From contig JADJQM010000001.1 in NCBI GenBank assembly GCA_016712715.1, forward strand, positions 1,819,001-1,883,000: 64,000 nt of DNA, read 5' to 3'. A program made the translations under genes and the position numbers. The stretch comes from Rhodospirillaceae bacterium. Lineage in GTDB: Bacteria > Pseudomonadota > Alphaproteobacteria > Dongiales > Dongiaceae. Below are positions 8,217 through 17,264 of this stretch, one piece after another. Numbering within the stretch: the first letter of the stretch is position 1; every line of letters starts with the position of its first letter. The notes beneath the pieces are model-generated. The model made no database searches. It had not been told where the DNA came from and saw only the letters and a program-made list of their open reading frames with translations.

Positions 8217-10037
8217 CTATTCGACGGTGACGCTCTTTGCCAAATTGCGCGGCTGGTCGACATCTGTCCCCTTGGCCACAGCCGCGTGATAGGCGAGAAG
8301 CTGCACCGGGATGGTGTAGAGGATCGGCGAAACGAAGGGATCGACCTTCGGCAGTTCCACCACCGCCATCGCCTGGCCTCCCAGCTTCTTGACACCATCG
8401 GCATCGGACAGGAACACCACGCGACCGCCGCGAGCCATGACTTCCTGCAGGTTCGAGAAGGTCTTATCGAACAGCTCGTCGGTTGGCGCCACGACGATGA
8501 CCGGGACATTTTCATCGATCAGCGCGATCGGCCCGTGCTTCATCTCGCCGGCGGCATAGCCTTCGGCATGGATGTAGGAAATTTCCTTGAGCTTGAGCGC
8601 GCCTTCCAGGGCAATCGGATAGGAGGTGCCGCGACCCAGGAAAAGCACATCCCGCGCTTCCGCCACCTTGAGGGCGATTTCATGAAGATGCGCATCGTGG
8701 TTGAGGATCTCGGCGACGCGTGCCGGTACCTCGGTCAACGCGGTCGACAGTTCCGCCTCGCGCGCCGCATCGATGGCGCCGCGTGCCCGTGCCGCGGCCA
8801 GCGCAAAACAGGCCAGCACCACCAGCTGCGTCGAGAAGGCCTTGGTCGAAGCAACGCCGATCTCCGGCCCGGCCAGGGTATGAAGCACGAGATCGCTTTC
8901 GCGGCCGATGGTGCTTTCCGGCACGTTGAGGACCGAGATTACCTTCTGGCCGAGCGACTTCGCATAGCGGAGTGCTGCCAGCGTGTCCGCCGTCTCGCCG
9001 GACTGAGAGATCACCAGCATGGCACCGTTCGGGTCCATCGGCGCCTGCCGATAGCGGAATTCCGAGGCGACATCGAGTTCGACCGGCAGCCGCGCCAGGC
9101 TCTCCAGCCAATATTTGGCGACGAATCCGGCAAGATGCGCCGTCCCGCAGGCAACGATGGTGAGACGCGTGACCGTGGCAAGATCAATGGGCAGCGGCGG
9201 CAATTCAATGCGCCGCTCCAGCGGGTTCATGAAGGCCTGCAACGTGTCGCCGATGACGGTCGGTTGCTCGGCGATCTCCTTCATCATGAAATGGCGGTAA
9301 TTGCCCTTGCCGATGAGGGCGCCGGAGAGCGCCGTCTGCGTCACGTCGCGATTGACCCGGCGACCGTCATTGTAGATGACGGCGCCGTCCATCGAGAGAA
9401 CCGCCCAATCATCTTCCTCGAGATAGCAGATGCGGTTGGTGAAGGGAGCGAGCGCCATCGCATCCGAGCCCAGGAACATCTCGCCATCGCCATAACCGAC
9501 CGCGAGCGGCGATCCGCGCCGCGCCCCGACGATGATATCGGGCCGGTCGGCGAACAGGATGGCCAAAGAGAAGGCACCGTGCAGCTTGCCCATGGCGCGT
9601 TCCATCGCCTGTTCCGGGCTGTGGCCATGTTCGAGATAGTGGGTCAGCAGATGCGCCACCACTTCGGTGTCGGTATCGGTGGTGAATTTCTTGCCGAGCT
9701 GGCCGAGCTCCTCGCGCAGTTCCTGGAAATTCTCGATGATGCCGTTATGCACGATGGCGACCTTGTCGGTCGCATGCGGATGCGCGTTGTTCTCGGAGGG
9801 GCGGCCATGGGTCGCCCAGCGCGTGTGGCCGATGCCGATGGTGCCGGGTAGCGGCTGCTTCTCGAGGACGGCGCCAAGATTGCCGAGCTTGCCTTCGGCA
9901 CGGCGGCGCTCGATGCGGCCATCGACCAGCGTCGCGATGCCGGCAGAATCATAGCCGCGATATTCGAGCCGCTTCAGGCCATCGAACAGCAAGGGTGTGA
10001 CTTGCGCCTTGCCGATGATACCGACGATACCGCACAT
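8217..10037 (-). CDS. glmS: Glutamine--fructose-6-phosphate aminotransferase (isomerizing)
   Basis: First committed step of UDP-GlcNAc synthesis: fructose-6-phosphate plus glutamine gives glucosamine-6-phosphate. The 606 residues are the usual length. The N-terminal Ntn glutaminase domain starts MCGIVGIIGKA with Cys2 as nucleophile and continues with GHTRWATHG. Two SIS sugar-isomerase domains follow (VISQSGETADTLAAL and GRGTSYPIALEGALKLKEI), and it ends in PRNLAKSVTVE. It lies 34 bases downstream of glmU on the same strand, forming a glmU-glmS unit. Confidence 0.98.
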   Translation of the reverse strand: MCGIVGIIGKAQVTPLLFDGLKRLEYRGYDSAGIATLVDGRIERRRAEGKLGNLGAVLEKQPLPGTIGIGHTRWATHGRPSENNAHPHATDKVAIVHNGIIENFQELREELGQLGKKFTTDTDTEVVAHLLTHYLEHGHSPEQAMERAMGKLHGAFSLAILFADRPDIIVGARRGSPLAVGYGDGEMFLGSDAMALAPFTNRICYLEEDDWAVLSMDGAVIYNDGRRVNRDVTQTALSGALIGKGNYRHFMMKEIAEQPTVIGDTLQAFMNPLERRIELPPLPIDLATVTRLTIVACGTAHLAGFVAKYWLESLARLPVELDVASEFRYRQAPMDPNGAMLVISQSGETADTLAALRYAKSLGQKVISVLNVPESTIGRESDLVLHTLAGPEIGVASTKAFSTQLVVLACFALAAARARGAIDAAREAELSTALTEVPARVAEILNHDAHLHEIALKVAEARDVLFLGRGTSYPIALEGALKLKEISYIHAEGYAAGEMKHGPIALIDENVPVIVVAPTDELFDKTFSNLQEVMARGGRVVFLSDADGVKKLGGQAMAVVELPKVDPFVSPILYTIPVQLLAYHAAVAKGTDVDQPRNLAKSVTVE

Positions 10038-10071
10038 AAGTTCTGGCTCCCGCTCGTTCCGACGATCCCGC

Positions 10072-11448
10072 TTATTGGCGGGTCTTGTCCTGTTTCAGCT
10101 TCTGGCGCTGGGCGCGGAAATCGCGCGCCCGACCGGCACGCGAGACCTGCTCGCCGCGCGCCACGGCGATGGCATCCGCCTCGACGTCCCGCGTGATGAC
10201 GCTGCCGGCGCCGATGATGGCGCCATCGCCCACTTTAACCGGCGCCACCAGCGCCGAGTTTGAGCCGATGAAGGCGCCTTCGCCGATCACGGTGCGCGCC
10301 TTCATATAGCCGTCGTAATTGCAGGTGATGGTGCCGGCGCCGATATTGCTTTTGGCGCCGATATCGGCATCGCCGAGATAGCTGAGGTGATTGGCCTTGG
10401 CGCCTTTCCCCAGCACAGAATTCTTCACCTCGACGAAATTGCCGACATGCGCATCCGTCCCGATCTCGCTGCCTGGCCGCAACCGTGCAAAGGGACCGAT
10501 CACCGCACCGCTCTCGATCCGCGCCCCTTCAATATGGCAGAAGGCGCGGATCTCGACATCATCGGCGACGCTGACGCCGGGGCCGAAGAAGACATGGGGG
10601 CCGATCACCACGTCGCGGCCCATTTTTGTATCCGCCGCGAAGAACACGGATTTAGGATCGGTCAACGTCGCACCTTCGTCCATCGCCAGCGCGCGGCGCT
10701 GATCCTGGAACAGGCTTTCGGCAATGGCGAGTTCGGCGCGGCTGTTGACGCCCATCAGTTCCGCTTCCGGCGCCTCGACCACGGCACAGGCCCGGCCATC
10801 GCGGCGCGCCAGTTCGACGATATCGGTGAGGTAATACTCGCCATTGGCATTCTTGTTGTCGACGCGGTCGATGAGCGACCACAGCACCTTGCCGTCAATT
10901 GCCATGACACCGGAATTGCACAGGGTCACGGCACGTTCCGCCTCGCTCGCTTCCTTCCATTCGACGATGCGGTCGAGGGCGCCATTTTGGTCGAGGATGA
11001 GCCGGCCGTATTTCGCGGGATCCGCCGGCCGCATCCCCAGCACCACCACGGCCGGGTTGTCGGCACCCTGCCGGCGCGCCACCAGGCTGGCCAAGGTCGC
11101 GGTCGAGATGAACGGGCTGTCGCCATAGAGCACCAGCACCGTGCCGGTGAATGTGCCCAACGCCTGCCGTGCGCAACCGACCGCATGGCCGGTCCCCAGC
11201 TGGTCGGCCTGGATCGCCACCGGCAAGGGCGCCACCTCCGCAGCCACCTGGTCCATGCCCGGTGCCACGACAACGACATTGGGCTGGCTGCCCAAAGGTT
11301 TCAGATTGGCCAGCACATGGCCGATCATGGTTCGCCCGGCGATGCGATGCATCACCTTGGGCAAGGCCGATTTCATGCGCGTGCCCTTGCCGGCGGCAAG
11401 GATGATGGCGCCAGTGCGATTTTCGGTGCGAGCGTCGGTGCGAGACAT
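10072..11448 (-). CDS. glmU: Bifunctional UDP-GlcNAc pyrophosphorylase / glucosamine-1-phosphate acetyltransferase
   Basis: A 458-residue enzyme making UDP-GlcNAc from glucosamine-1-phosphate. The N-terminal nucleotidyltransferase carries LAAGKGTRMKSALPKVMH and the YGDSPFIS metal site. The C-terminal left-handed beta-helix acetyltransferase shows hexapeptide repeats and the NHLSYLGDADIGAKSNIGAG stretch with the catalytic region. It precedes glmS on the minus strand. The 160 bases to the divergent gph gene should hold both promoters. Confidence 0.98.
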   Translation of the reverse strand: MSRTDARTENRTGAIILAAGKGTRMKSALPKVMHRIAGRTMIGHVLANLKPLGSQPNVVVVAPGMDQVAAEVAPLPVAIQADQLGTGHAVGCARQALGTFTGTVLVLYGDSPFISTATLASLVARRQGADNPAVVVLGMRPADPAKYGRLILDQNGALDRIVEWKEASEAERAVTLCNSGVMAIDGKVLWSLIDRVDNKNANGEYYLTDIVELARRDGRACAVVEAPEAELMGVNSRAELAIAESLFQDQRRALAMDEGATLTDPKSVFFAADTKMGRDVVIGPHVFFGPGVSVADDVEIRAFCHIEGARIESGAVIGPFARLRPGSEIGTDAHVGNFVEVKNSVLGKGAKANHLSYLGDADIGAKSNIGAGTITCNYDGYMKARTVIGEGAFIGSNSALVAPVKVGDGAIIGAGSVITRDVEADAIAVARGEQVSRAGRARDFRAQRQKLKQDKTRQ

Positions 11449-11608
11449 GGAATGGACCGATCCTGAAATCTATAAAGCGCCGCGGAAATGCCCCCAACGG
11501 CGCCCTGGCTTGCGATTGGGGGGAAAATGCCATATCCACCGCCGGCAATCCAATCCCAAGATGCCGCTCGCAACTTGGGCTCAGGATACAGGGCAAAAGG
11601 GCGGAATT

Positions 11609-12285
11609 ATGGCGTGGCGGCGGTATCTGGTATTCGATCTCGACGGCACACTGATCGATTCGGCACCCGATATCGCCGATGCGGTCAACACGCTGCTGCA
11701 GGAATTGGGCAAGGCGCCCCTGGCGCTTGAGGCCGTGAAATCGATGATCGGCGACGGTGCGCCGGTCCTGCTCGCCCGGGCCCTCAAGGCCGCCGGCAGT
11801 CCTCAGACCGCCGGCCAGCTGATGCCCCGCTTCAAGATCCACTACGAGGCTGCGTCAACCAACCGCACCGCCCTTTATCCCAAGGTACGCGAGATCCTGG
11901 AAGAGTTCCGCCGCGAGGGCCGCCATCTGGCGCTCTGCACCAACAAGCCCAGCGCCACGACCCGGGTCGTGCTCGATCATTTTGGTCTTTCGGCCCTGTT
12001 CCAGTCGATCATCGGCGGCGATTCCCTGAAGGAGCGGAAGCCCGCCCGCGAACCCCTGCCGCCATCACCCAGGCGGGTGGCGATGCGCTGCGGGCGGCGA
12101 CGGAAGCGATCATGATCGGCGACAGCCATACCGACCTCGCCACCGCCAAGGCCGGTGGCGTGCCGGCCGTCATCATCCCCTCAGGCTATGGCCAACCGGC
12201 CGACCGCGCGACGCAGGGCGACTATCATGAGCTGGCCCGCTTTGCCGATCTCCCGGCACTCTTGGCAAAGCTCGATCAGAACTGA
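11609..12285 (+). pseudogene. gph: Phosphoglycolate phosphatase, frameshifted near 12060
   Basis: HAD-superfamily hydrolase removing phosphate from 2-phosphoglycolate. ATG 11609 starts a frame with the nucleophile motif LVFDLDGTLIDSAPD, then CTNKPSATTRVVLDHFGL and IIGGDSLKERKP. Near 12058-12061 the frame breaks; the following frame continues at once with AAITQAGGDAL, then AIMIGDSHTDLATAKAGG (motif III) and GYGQPADRA, ending at the TGA 12283-12285. One missing base explains everything: 677 bases are present where 678 would give 225 residues. All motifs are intact, so this is a recent lesion or a sequencing error. Confidence 0.88.
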
Positions 12286-13119
12286 ACGTCGACCAAATCG
12301 AGGGTCATCAGGCCCAGCGCGTTCTGCGCCTCGATGCGCACCGGGATGGCCGGCAATTGCGGCACGGCCGGCGCCAGCCACAGCCGCGCCGATTGCGGAT
12401 AGAATTGCGACTGCGCCGCGGCCTGCGAAAAGCCCTGCAGCAATTGCGGCTGCGCCACGCATTCGGTGGCCGATCCGTCGTAATAGGATTGCTGCAACGG
12501 GTTGAGGTCGACGAAGCCTGCCTGGCTGAGCTTCAGATCATAGCGGCGCACGCCATCGAACAGCTTGAAGGTCCCCTGGCATTGATGCGTGCTGGCGAAC
12601 TTCGCGACCAGCGCCACCACGGCACTGGCCGGATCCATCGTGCCATTGGCAAAGCCTTGGGCGGTTGCTTCCTGCGCCTGGCGGGTCAGCGGCTGCGCGT
12701 CGATGCCGACCTTGCCGCCGGCGCCATAGGTGAGGGTGACCGCTTCCTGCTTGCCCATGATCTGGGAGACCGAGCTGAACTGCTTGGGTGCCGCCGCCTG
12801 ATTCTTGAGGGCGCCCTTGGCATTGATGCTGGCGGCATAAGGATGAAACATGCGCAAAGTGCCGGCGGTCTGCCCGTCGGCCGGATAATCCTAACCGCCG
12901 TTTTCCAGGCACGGTGCCGGCGGGAAGGGTGACAGTGGTGGTGAGCGAGAAGACTGGCAGGCCCGCCATGTAGCCGGCATAGGTCAGGGTCACTGGCCGC
13001 GACGCCTGGGCGGCGGGAACGCGGAACGCGCGCTCACCCACGCCAAGCAGGGCGACAGCGAAAACCGTCGCCGCCAGCAGCAGCGTTTTGGGCGCCGGCG
13101 ATCTCGAAAAATAACGCAT
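12276..13119 (-). pseudogene. DUF3108-like secreted protein, frameshifted near 12890
   Basis: The start at 13119 gives a signal-anchor (TLLLAATVFAVALLGVG) and PVTLTYAGYMAGLPVFSL, the typical opening of DUF3108 envelope proteins. Near 12890 one extra base shifts the frame; removing it joins GKRRL to DYPADGQTAGTLRMFHPY and on to the end at 12276. The length of 844 bases is one more than a multiple of three, in agreement. The C-terminal half has the family-like GTFKLFDGVRRYDLKLS. Its 3' end overlaps the convergent gph end by 10 bases. Function is unknown. Confidence 0.75.
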
Positions 13120-13356
13120 TGATTGGCCTCGACGATTCAGGGGAGCAGGACTTATGAACTCGGCTCCTGGCGGCCACCTGTCAAGGCCGCCTTGGCCGGA
13201 TCACGGCAGAGTGACTGTAACCCTTGCGACGCCGATACGATCCATGGGGCCAAGGTCCACCCGGCACGATCCAATTGACAGGTCGGGGGGCTGAGGCTAA
13301 ACAACGCCCCTTGACGCCAGCGGCCGCCTTTTCTCGTTCGGCCGCATCTTCAGGGC

Positions 13357-13431
13357 GGGTGCGTAGCTCAGCGGGAGAGCACTACCTTCACACGGTAGGG
13401 GTCACAGGTTCAATCCCTGTCGCACCCACCA
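13357..13431 (+). tRNA. tRNA-Val (anticodon CAC)
   Basis: A 75-base cloverleaf. Acceptor arms are GGGTGCG and CGCACCC, the D-arm is GCTCAGCGGGAGAGC, and the anticodon stem CTACC/GGTAG closes the loop TTCACAC with anticodon CAC. The T-arm is ACAGGTTCAATCCCTGT. The 3' CCA is encoded in the DNA (13429-13431). It decodes GUG, the commonest valine codon in GC-rich genomes. Confidence 0.97.
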
Positions 13432-13434
13432 TTC

Positions 13435-13460
13435 AAGCATCTGAAATAGAATGCTTTTAT
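13435..13460 (+). terminator. Possible terminator of tRNA-Val
   Basis: AAGCAT (13435-13440) and ATGCTT (13451-13456) form a short stem with a 10-base loop, followed by TTAT. The stem is only 6 bp, but the position right after the tRNA and the T-rich 3' end fit. Confidence 0.45.
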
Positions 13461-13496
13461 GGATTCGCCTCGGCCCACGCCGCCACCGGGTTCACG

Positions 13497-14326
13497 TCAT
13501 TGCACCAGGGGTGAATGGGCCGCCTCGATCTCGATCCCCTCGATCCTCGCCTGCCCCGCCAGCAGCATGATGTATTGCCGCGTCGCGGTGTGGAGCGATT
13601 GGGTGCGCAGGTAGCGGGCGATGGTGTCGCGGCTGACCTCGAACTCGGCCGGCACTGCATCCACTTTCCGGTCCAACTGGATCACATGGACGCCGTAGCG
13701 AGTCTCGACCGACAGCGGACAGAGTTCGCCGGCATTGAGGCTGAAGAGGTAGGTCTCGAATTCCGGCACGGTGTCACCGCGCGCGAGCAGCCCGAGACGG
13801 CCATCCTGTTTGCCGGACGGACAGGCGGAGTGGCGGGCCGCCAGTTCGGCAAATCTGTCCGGATCGGCCTGTAAGCTGGCGATGATCTCGGCCGCGAGCG
13901 CCTTGCCGGCCGTCCGTTCCTCGGCCTCGTCCGGGGCGATGCCAGCAGGATATGCCGCGCTTCGAACAGGGCAGGCGAGCCGAACTGGGCGCGGTTGTTG
14001 TCGAAGTAGCGGCGGCAACTTTCGTCATCTGGCTCGGGACAGCGGATTTCCCGCTCGATCAGGGCAGCGATCCGTGGATCGTCACCGAGATCGTCATCGG
14101 CTGATGCTTCTTCGGCCAGGCCCTGGCGGTTCGCCTCCTGCAGCAGGAGTTCCCGCACGACGAGCGCACGTGTCGCCGCTTCGCGCGCGTCGGCGAGGGA
14201 GCCAGCCGGGTGATGCTGCATCTCGCGCGCGATGTCGAATTCCGTGATCTCGACCCCGTCCACGCGGACGGGCACGATCTCCAGGACCGGCTCGGCTTTC
14301 TTGTTGCTATGACTGGCGCAGCTCAT
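13497..14326 (-). pseudogene. PpiC/NifM-type peptidyl-prolyl isomerase of the nar operon, frameshifted near 13941
   Basis: Last gene of the nar operon; its ATG (14326) shares one base with the narI stop. The first part reads MSCASHSNKKAEP, then ITEFDIAREMQHHPAGS and FEARHILLAS. The second part, in another frame, reads APDEAEERTAGKAL, FAELAARHSACPSGKQDGRL and ETRYGVHVIQLDRKVD, the parvulin signature. One missing base near 13941 restores LLA-IAPDEAEE; 830 bases are present where 831 are needed. A parvulin at the end of narK1K2GHJI is also known in Pseudomonas aeruginosa. It probably helps nitrate reductase maturation, but has no signal peptide, so a cytoplasmic role is inferred. Confidence 0.82.
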
Positions 14327-15021
14327 CACGACACCCTCTTTCCGGCGCGGCGGCGCACGACCTGATAGGGCCGCAGCACATAAAAGACCGGCGCGCTCCA
14401 GATATGGACCAGGCGGCTGAACGGGAACACCAGGAACAGGGTGAAACCGAGGATGAGGTGGGCCTGGTAGACCCAGGACAATTGGCCGATCGCCGCCGCA
14501 TCGATCCCGCGCAGGGTCACCAGATGCTGGCAATATTCCGCCAGCACGACCATGACGCTGCCGTCGAGATGATGGCTCGACGAATAGATCGAGATCAGCC
14601 CCAGCACGAGTTGCGCCCAGAGCAGCAGCACGATGCAGATGTCCATATGCGAACTGGTGGCGCGGATGCGCGGATCGGTCAGCCGGCGATGGATGAGCAA
14701 TGTGAGGCCGATGAAGCAGACCGTGCCGAACACGCCGCCGGCGATCATGGCGAGGAGCTGCTTCTGCTCGACGGTGACGAACAGGGTATAGAATTGGTGC
14801 GGCGTCAGCAGCCCCACCACATGGCCCATCATCAACAGCAGGATGTCGACATGGAACAGATTGGATCCCCAACGCAATTGCTTCGTGCGCAGCATCTGGC
14901 TGGGCCAGAGCGCCAGGAATATTGCTCGCGGTCGAAGCGGATGAGGCTGCCGACCAGGAAGACGCTGACGGCAACATATGGATAGATGCCGAAGGCAAGC
15001 TGGAGTGAAGAACTCGTTCAT
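14326..15021 (-). pseudogene. narI: Respiratory nitrate reductase gamma subunit NarI, two compensating frameshifts
   Basis: Membrane cytochrome b subunit that takes electrons from quinol. The ATG at 15021 overlaps the narJ stop (ATGA). After MNEFF one extra base (near 15006) shifts the frame; the real sequence continues LQLAFGIYPYVAVSVFLVGS then LIRFDREQYSW. A missing base near 14903 restores the frame at SQMLRTKQLRWGSNLFH. Total length stays a multiple of three (231 residues, usual size). Heme-ligand histidines are present in NLFHVDILLLMMGHVVG and in AHLILGFTLFLVF...RLVHIW. Read literally, the first membrane helix would be scrambled. Confidence 0.9.
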
Positions 15022-15734
15022 TTCTGCGCCTCCGTCATGGGGGATTGCGCGCCTTGCGCATTCATGCGGGCCAGCATCGCGCTCGCACGGCCGCAATCGC
15101 TGCTCTTCTGCGGGTCGTTGTCCGGACCGAACGCCACGGCCTGTTCTTCCCAGGCGCGGTCGATCGCTTCCGGCGTGTCGTCGCGCTCGACCTCCGCCAC
15201 GTCAAGCAATGGCTTCACCCCGGCGAGATGGAGGAGATTGCCGAGCGGGATCGCATAGGGGCTTTCCCGCGTCAGCAGGCCCTTGTGGATACCTTGCAGG
15301 ATCGGCGCCACATCCTTCAACCCGGCCTTTGCTTCCGCAAGCGGCAGCAGGGCCAGATATTCGAGATACATGGGGAGGAAATCGGGCAGCTCGGTTTCGT
15401 CGGCGAACAGGCCGGCGGCGCCATAGACCTCACGCAGATTGACCATGGCCATGCCGCGGTCGCGGGATTCGCCATGGACATGCTCGAAGAGATGGAGCGA
15501 GACCTGGCGCGACTTGTCGAACACACCGACATAGCTCTCCTGCGCCTCGATAAGGTCGCGCGCCGCCAGCGTGCCGGCAAAGCGCGCCAGCTCATCAAGC
15601 TGGGCACGTGGCAACAAGGCTTCCTGCCGCATGGCGGCCAGAATGTCCGGCACAGCCCCGACCACGGCCGCATCCGGATAGGTCAGCAGCCAGCCCAGGG
15701 CCTTGAAGGTCAGTGTCTGTTGCTGTGCCATCAC
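15018..15734 (-). CDS. narJ: Nitrate reductase assembly chaperone NarJ
   Basis: A 238-residue TorD/DmsD-type chaperone, not part of the final enzyme, needed to insert the molybdenum cofactor and Fe-S centres into NarG and NarH. It has the NarJ core LFEHVHGESRDRGMAMVNL followed by PDFLPMYLEYLA. The start overlaps the narH stop by 4 bases and the stop overlaps the narI start by 4 bases, so translation is coupled. It is undamaged, unlike both neighbours. Confidence 0.96.
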   Translation of the reverse strand: MMAQQQTLTFKALGWLLTYPDAAVVGAVPDILAAMRQEALLPRAQLDELARFAGTLAARDLIEAQESYVGVFDKSRQVSLHLFEHVHGESRDRGMAMVNLREVYGAAGLFADETELPDFLPMYLEYLALLPLAEAKAGLKDVAPILQGIHKGLLTRESPYAIPLGNLLHLAGVKPLLDVAEVERDDTPEAIDRAWEEQAVAFGPDNDPQKSSDCGRASAMLARMNAQGAQSPMTEAQK

Positions 15735-17250
15735 ACGGCCTCCTTTGCGCTTTTTGACTTCGGCTTCTGGCCGAACAGGCTGGCGGTCGAGGCGCCATCG
15801 GAACAGCCATTGCCGAAGGTGAAACCGCAGCCGCCTTTCATATCGAAGGTGTTCTCGGCATACTCGCGGTGCGTGCTGGGGATCACGAAGCGATCCTCAT
15901 AGTTGGCGATGGCGAGATAGCGGTACATGTCATCGACCTCGGCCTGGGTGAGGCCGACACGGCTGAGCAGCGCCGTGTTCTCGACGCCGTCGACATGGCG
16001 GCCGCGCATGAAGGCGCGCATCGCCATCATCCGCTGCAGCGCCTGCTCGACCGGCTGCTCATCGCCGGCGGTAAGCAAGTTGGCGAGATACTTCATCGGG
16101 ATGCGCAGCTTGGAGAGGTCCGGGAGATCGCCGTCCCAGCCGATCTTGCCGCTTTCGGCGGCACCCTGGATCGGCGACAAGGGCGGCACGTACCAGACCA
16201 TCGGCAGGGTGCGGTATTCGGGGTGCAGCGGGAAGGCGATCTTCCACTCGATCGCCATCTTGAGGTCGGCGATTTCTGCGCGGCCTCAAGCCAGGCCTCG
16301 GGGATGCCGTCCTTGCGCGCCTGTTCCAGCACCGCCGGGTCGTTGGGGTTGAGGAAGATGTCGAGCTGGGCCTGATAGAGGTCCGTCTCCAGCGCAACAC
16401 TGGCCGCTTCCTCGATGCGGTCGGCATCATAGAGGAGGACGCCCAGATAGCGGATGCGGCCGACGCAGGTTTCTGAACACACGGTCGGCTCACCGACCTC
16501 GATGCGCGGATAGCAGAAGGTGCATTTCTCGGCCTTGCCGCTCTGCCAGTTGTAGTAAATCTTCTTGTAGGGACAAGCGGAGACGCACATGCGCCAGCCG
16601 CGGCACTTGTCCTGGTCGACCAGGACGATACCGTCCTCCTCGCGCTTGTAGATCGAGCCTGAGGGACAGGCGGCGACGCAGGCCGGGTTGAGGCAATGTT
16701 CACAAAGGCGCGGCAGATAGAACATGAAGGTGTTCTCGAACTGGCCGTAGATTTCCTTCTGCACATTGTCGAAATTCTTGTCGAGGCTGCGCTTGCGGAA
16801 CTCGGTGCCGAGGATCTCCTCCCAATTGGGACCCCATTCGATCTTCTCCATGCGCTCGCCGGTGATGAGCGAGCGCGGCCGCGCGGTGGGCGCTGCCTGC
16901 ATCTCGGGTGCGTTGTGGAGATGCTCGTAGTCGAAGGTGAAGGGTTCGTAGTAATCGTCGATCTGCGGCAGGTTGGGGTTGGCGAAGATCTGCGCCAGCA
17001 GCCGCCACTTGCCGCCGATGCGCGGCTCGATGCGGCCATTGGCCTTGCGGCGCCAGCCGCCCTGCCACTTGTCCTGGTTCTCCCATTGCTTGGGATAGCC
17101 GATGCCGGGCTTGGTCTCGACATTGTTGAACCAGGCATATTCGACGCCTTCGCGGCTGGTCCAGACGTTCTTGCAGGTCACCGAGCAGGTATGGCAACCG
17201 ATGCACTTGTCGAGGTTCAGCACCATGGCGATCTGAGCACGTATTTTCAT
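15731..17250 (-). pseudogene. narH: Respiratory nitrate reductase beta subunit NarH, frameshifted near 16270
   Basis: Iron-sulfur electron-transfer subunit. All cluster motifs are visible in the first frame: CIGCHTCSVTC, CEHCLNPACVAACP, CRGWRMCVSACP (Trp replacing one Cys, the normal 3Fe-4S site) and CTFCYPRIEVGEPTVCSETC. After PEAWLEAAQKSP the frame breaks between about 16262 and 16275 and resumes with LKMAIEWKIAFPLHPEYRTL then PMVWYVPPLSPI and the usual C-terminus. 1520 bases are present; one more base gives 506 residues, the normal length. Either a sequencing error or a fresh mutation that would abolish nitrate respiration. Confidence 0.94.
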
Positions 17251-17264
17251 GACTTTCGCCCTTC

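Noticed and set aside
8106..9851. Long open frame antisense to glmS (about 580 codons)
   Set aside because: Shadow of glmS; composition is typical of antisense frames and there is no recognisable motif.
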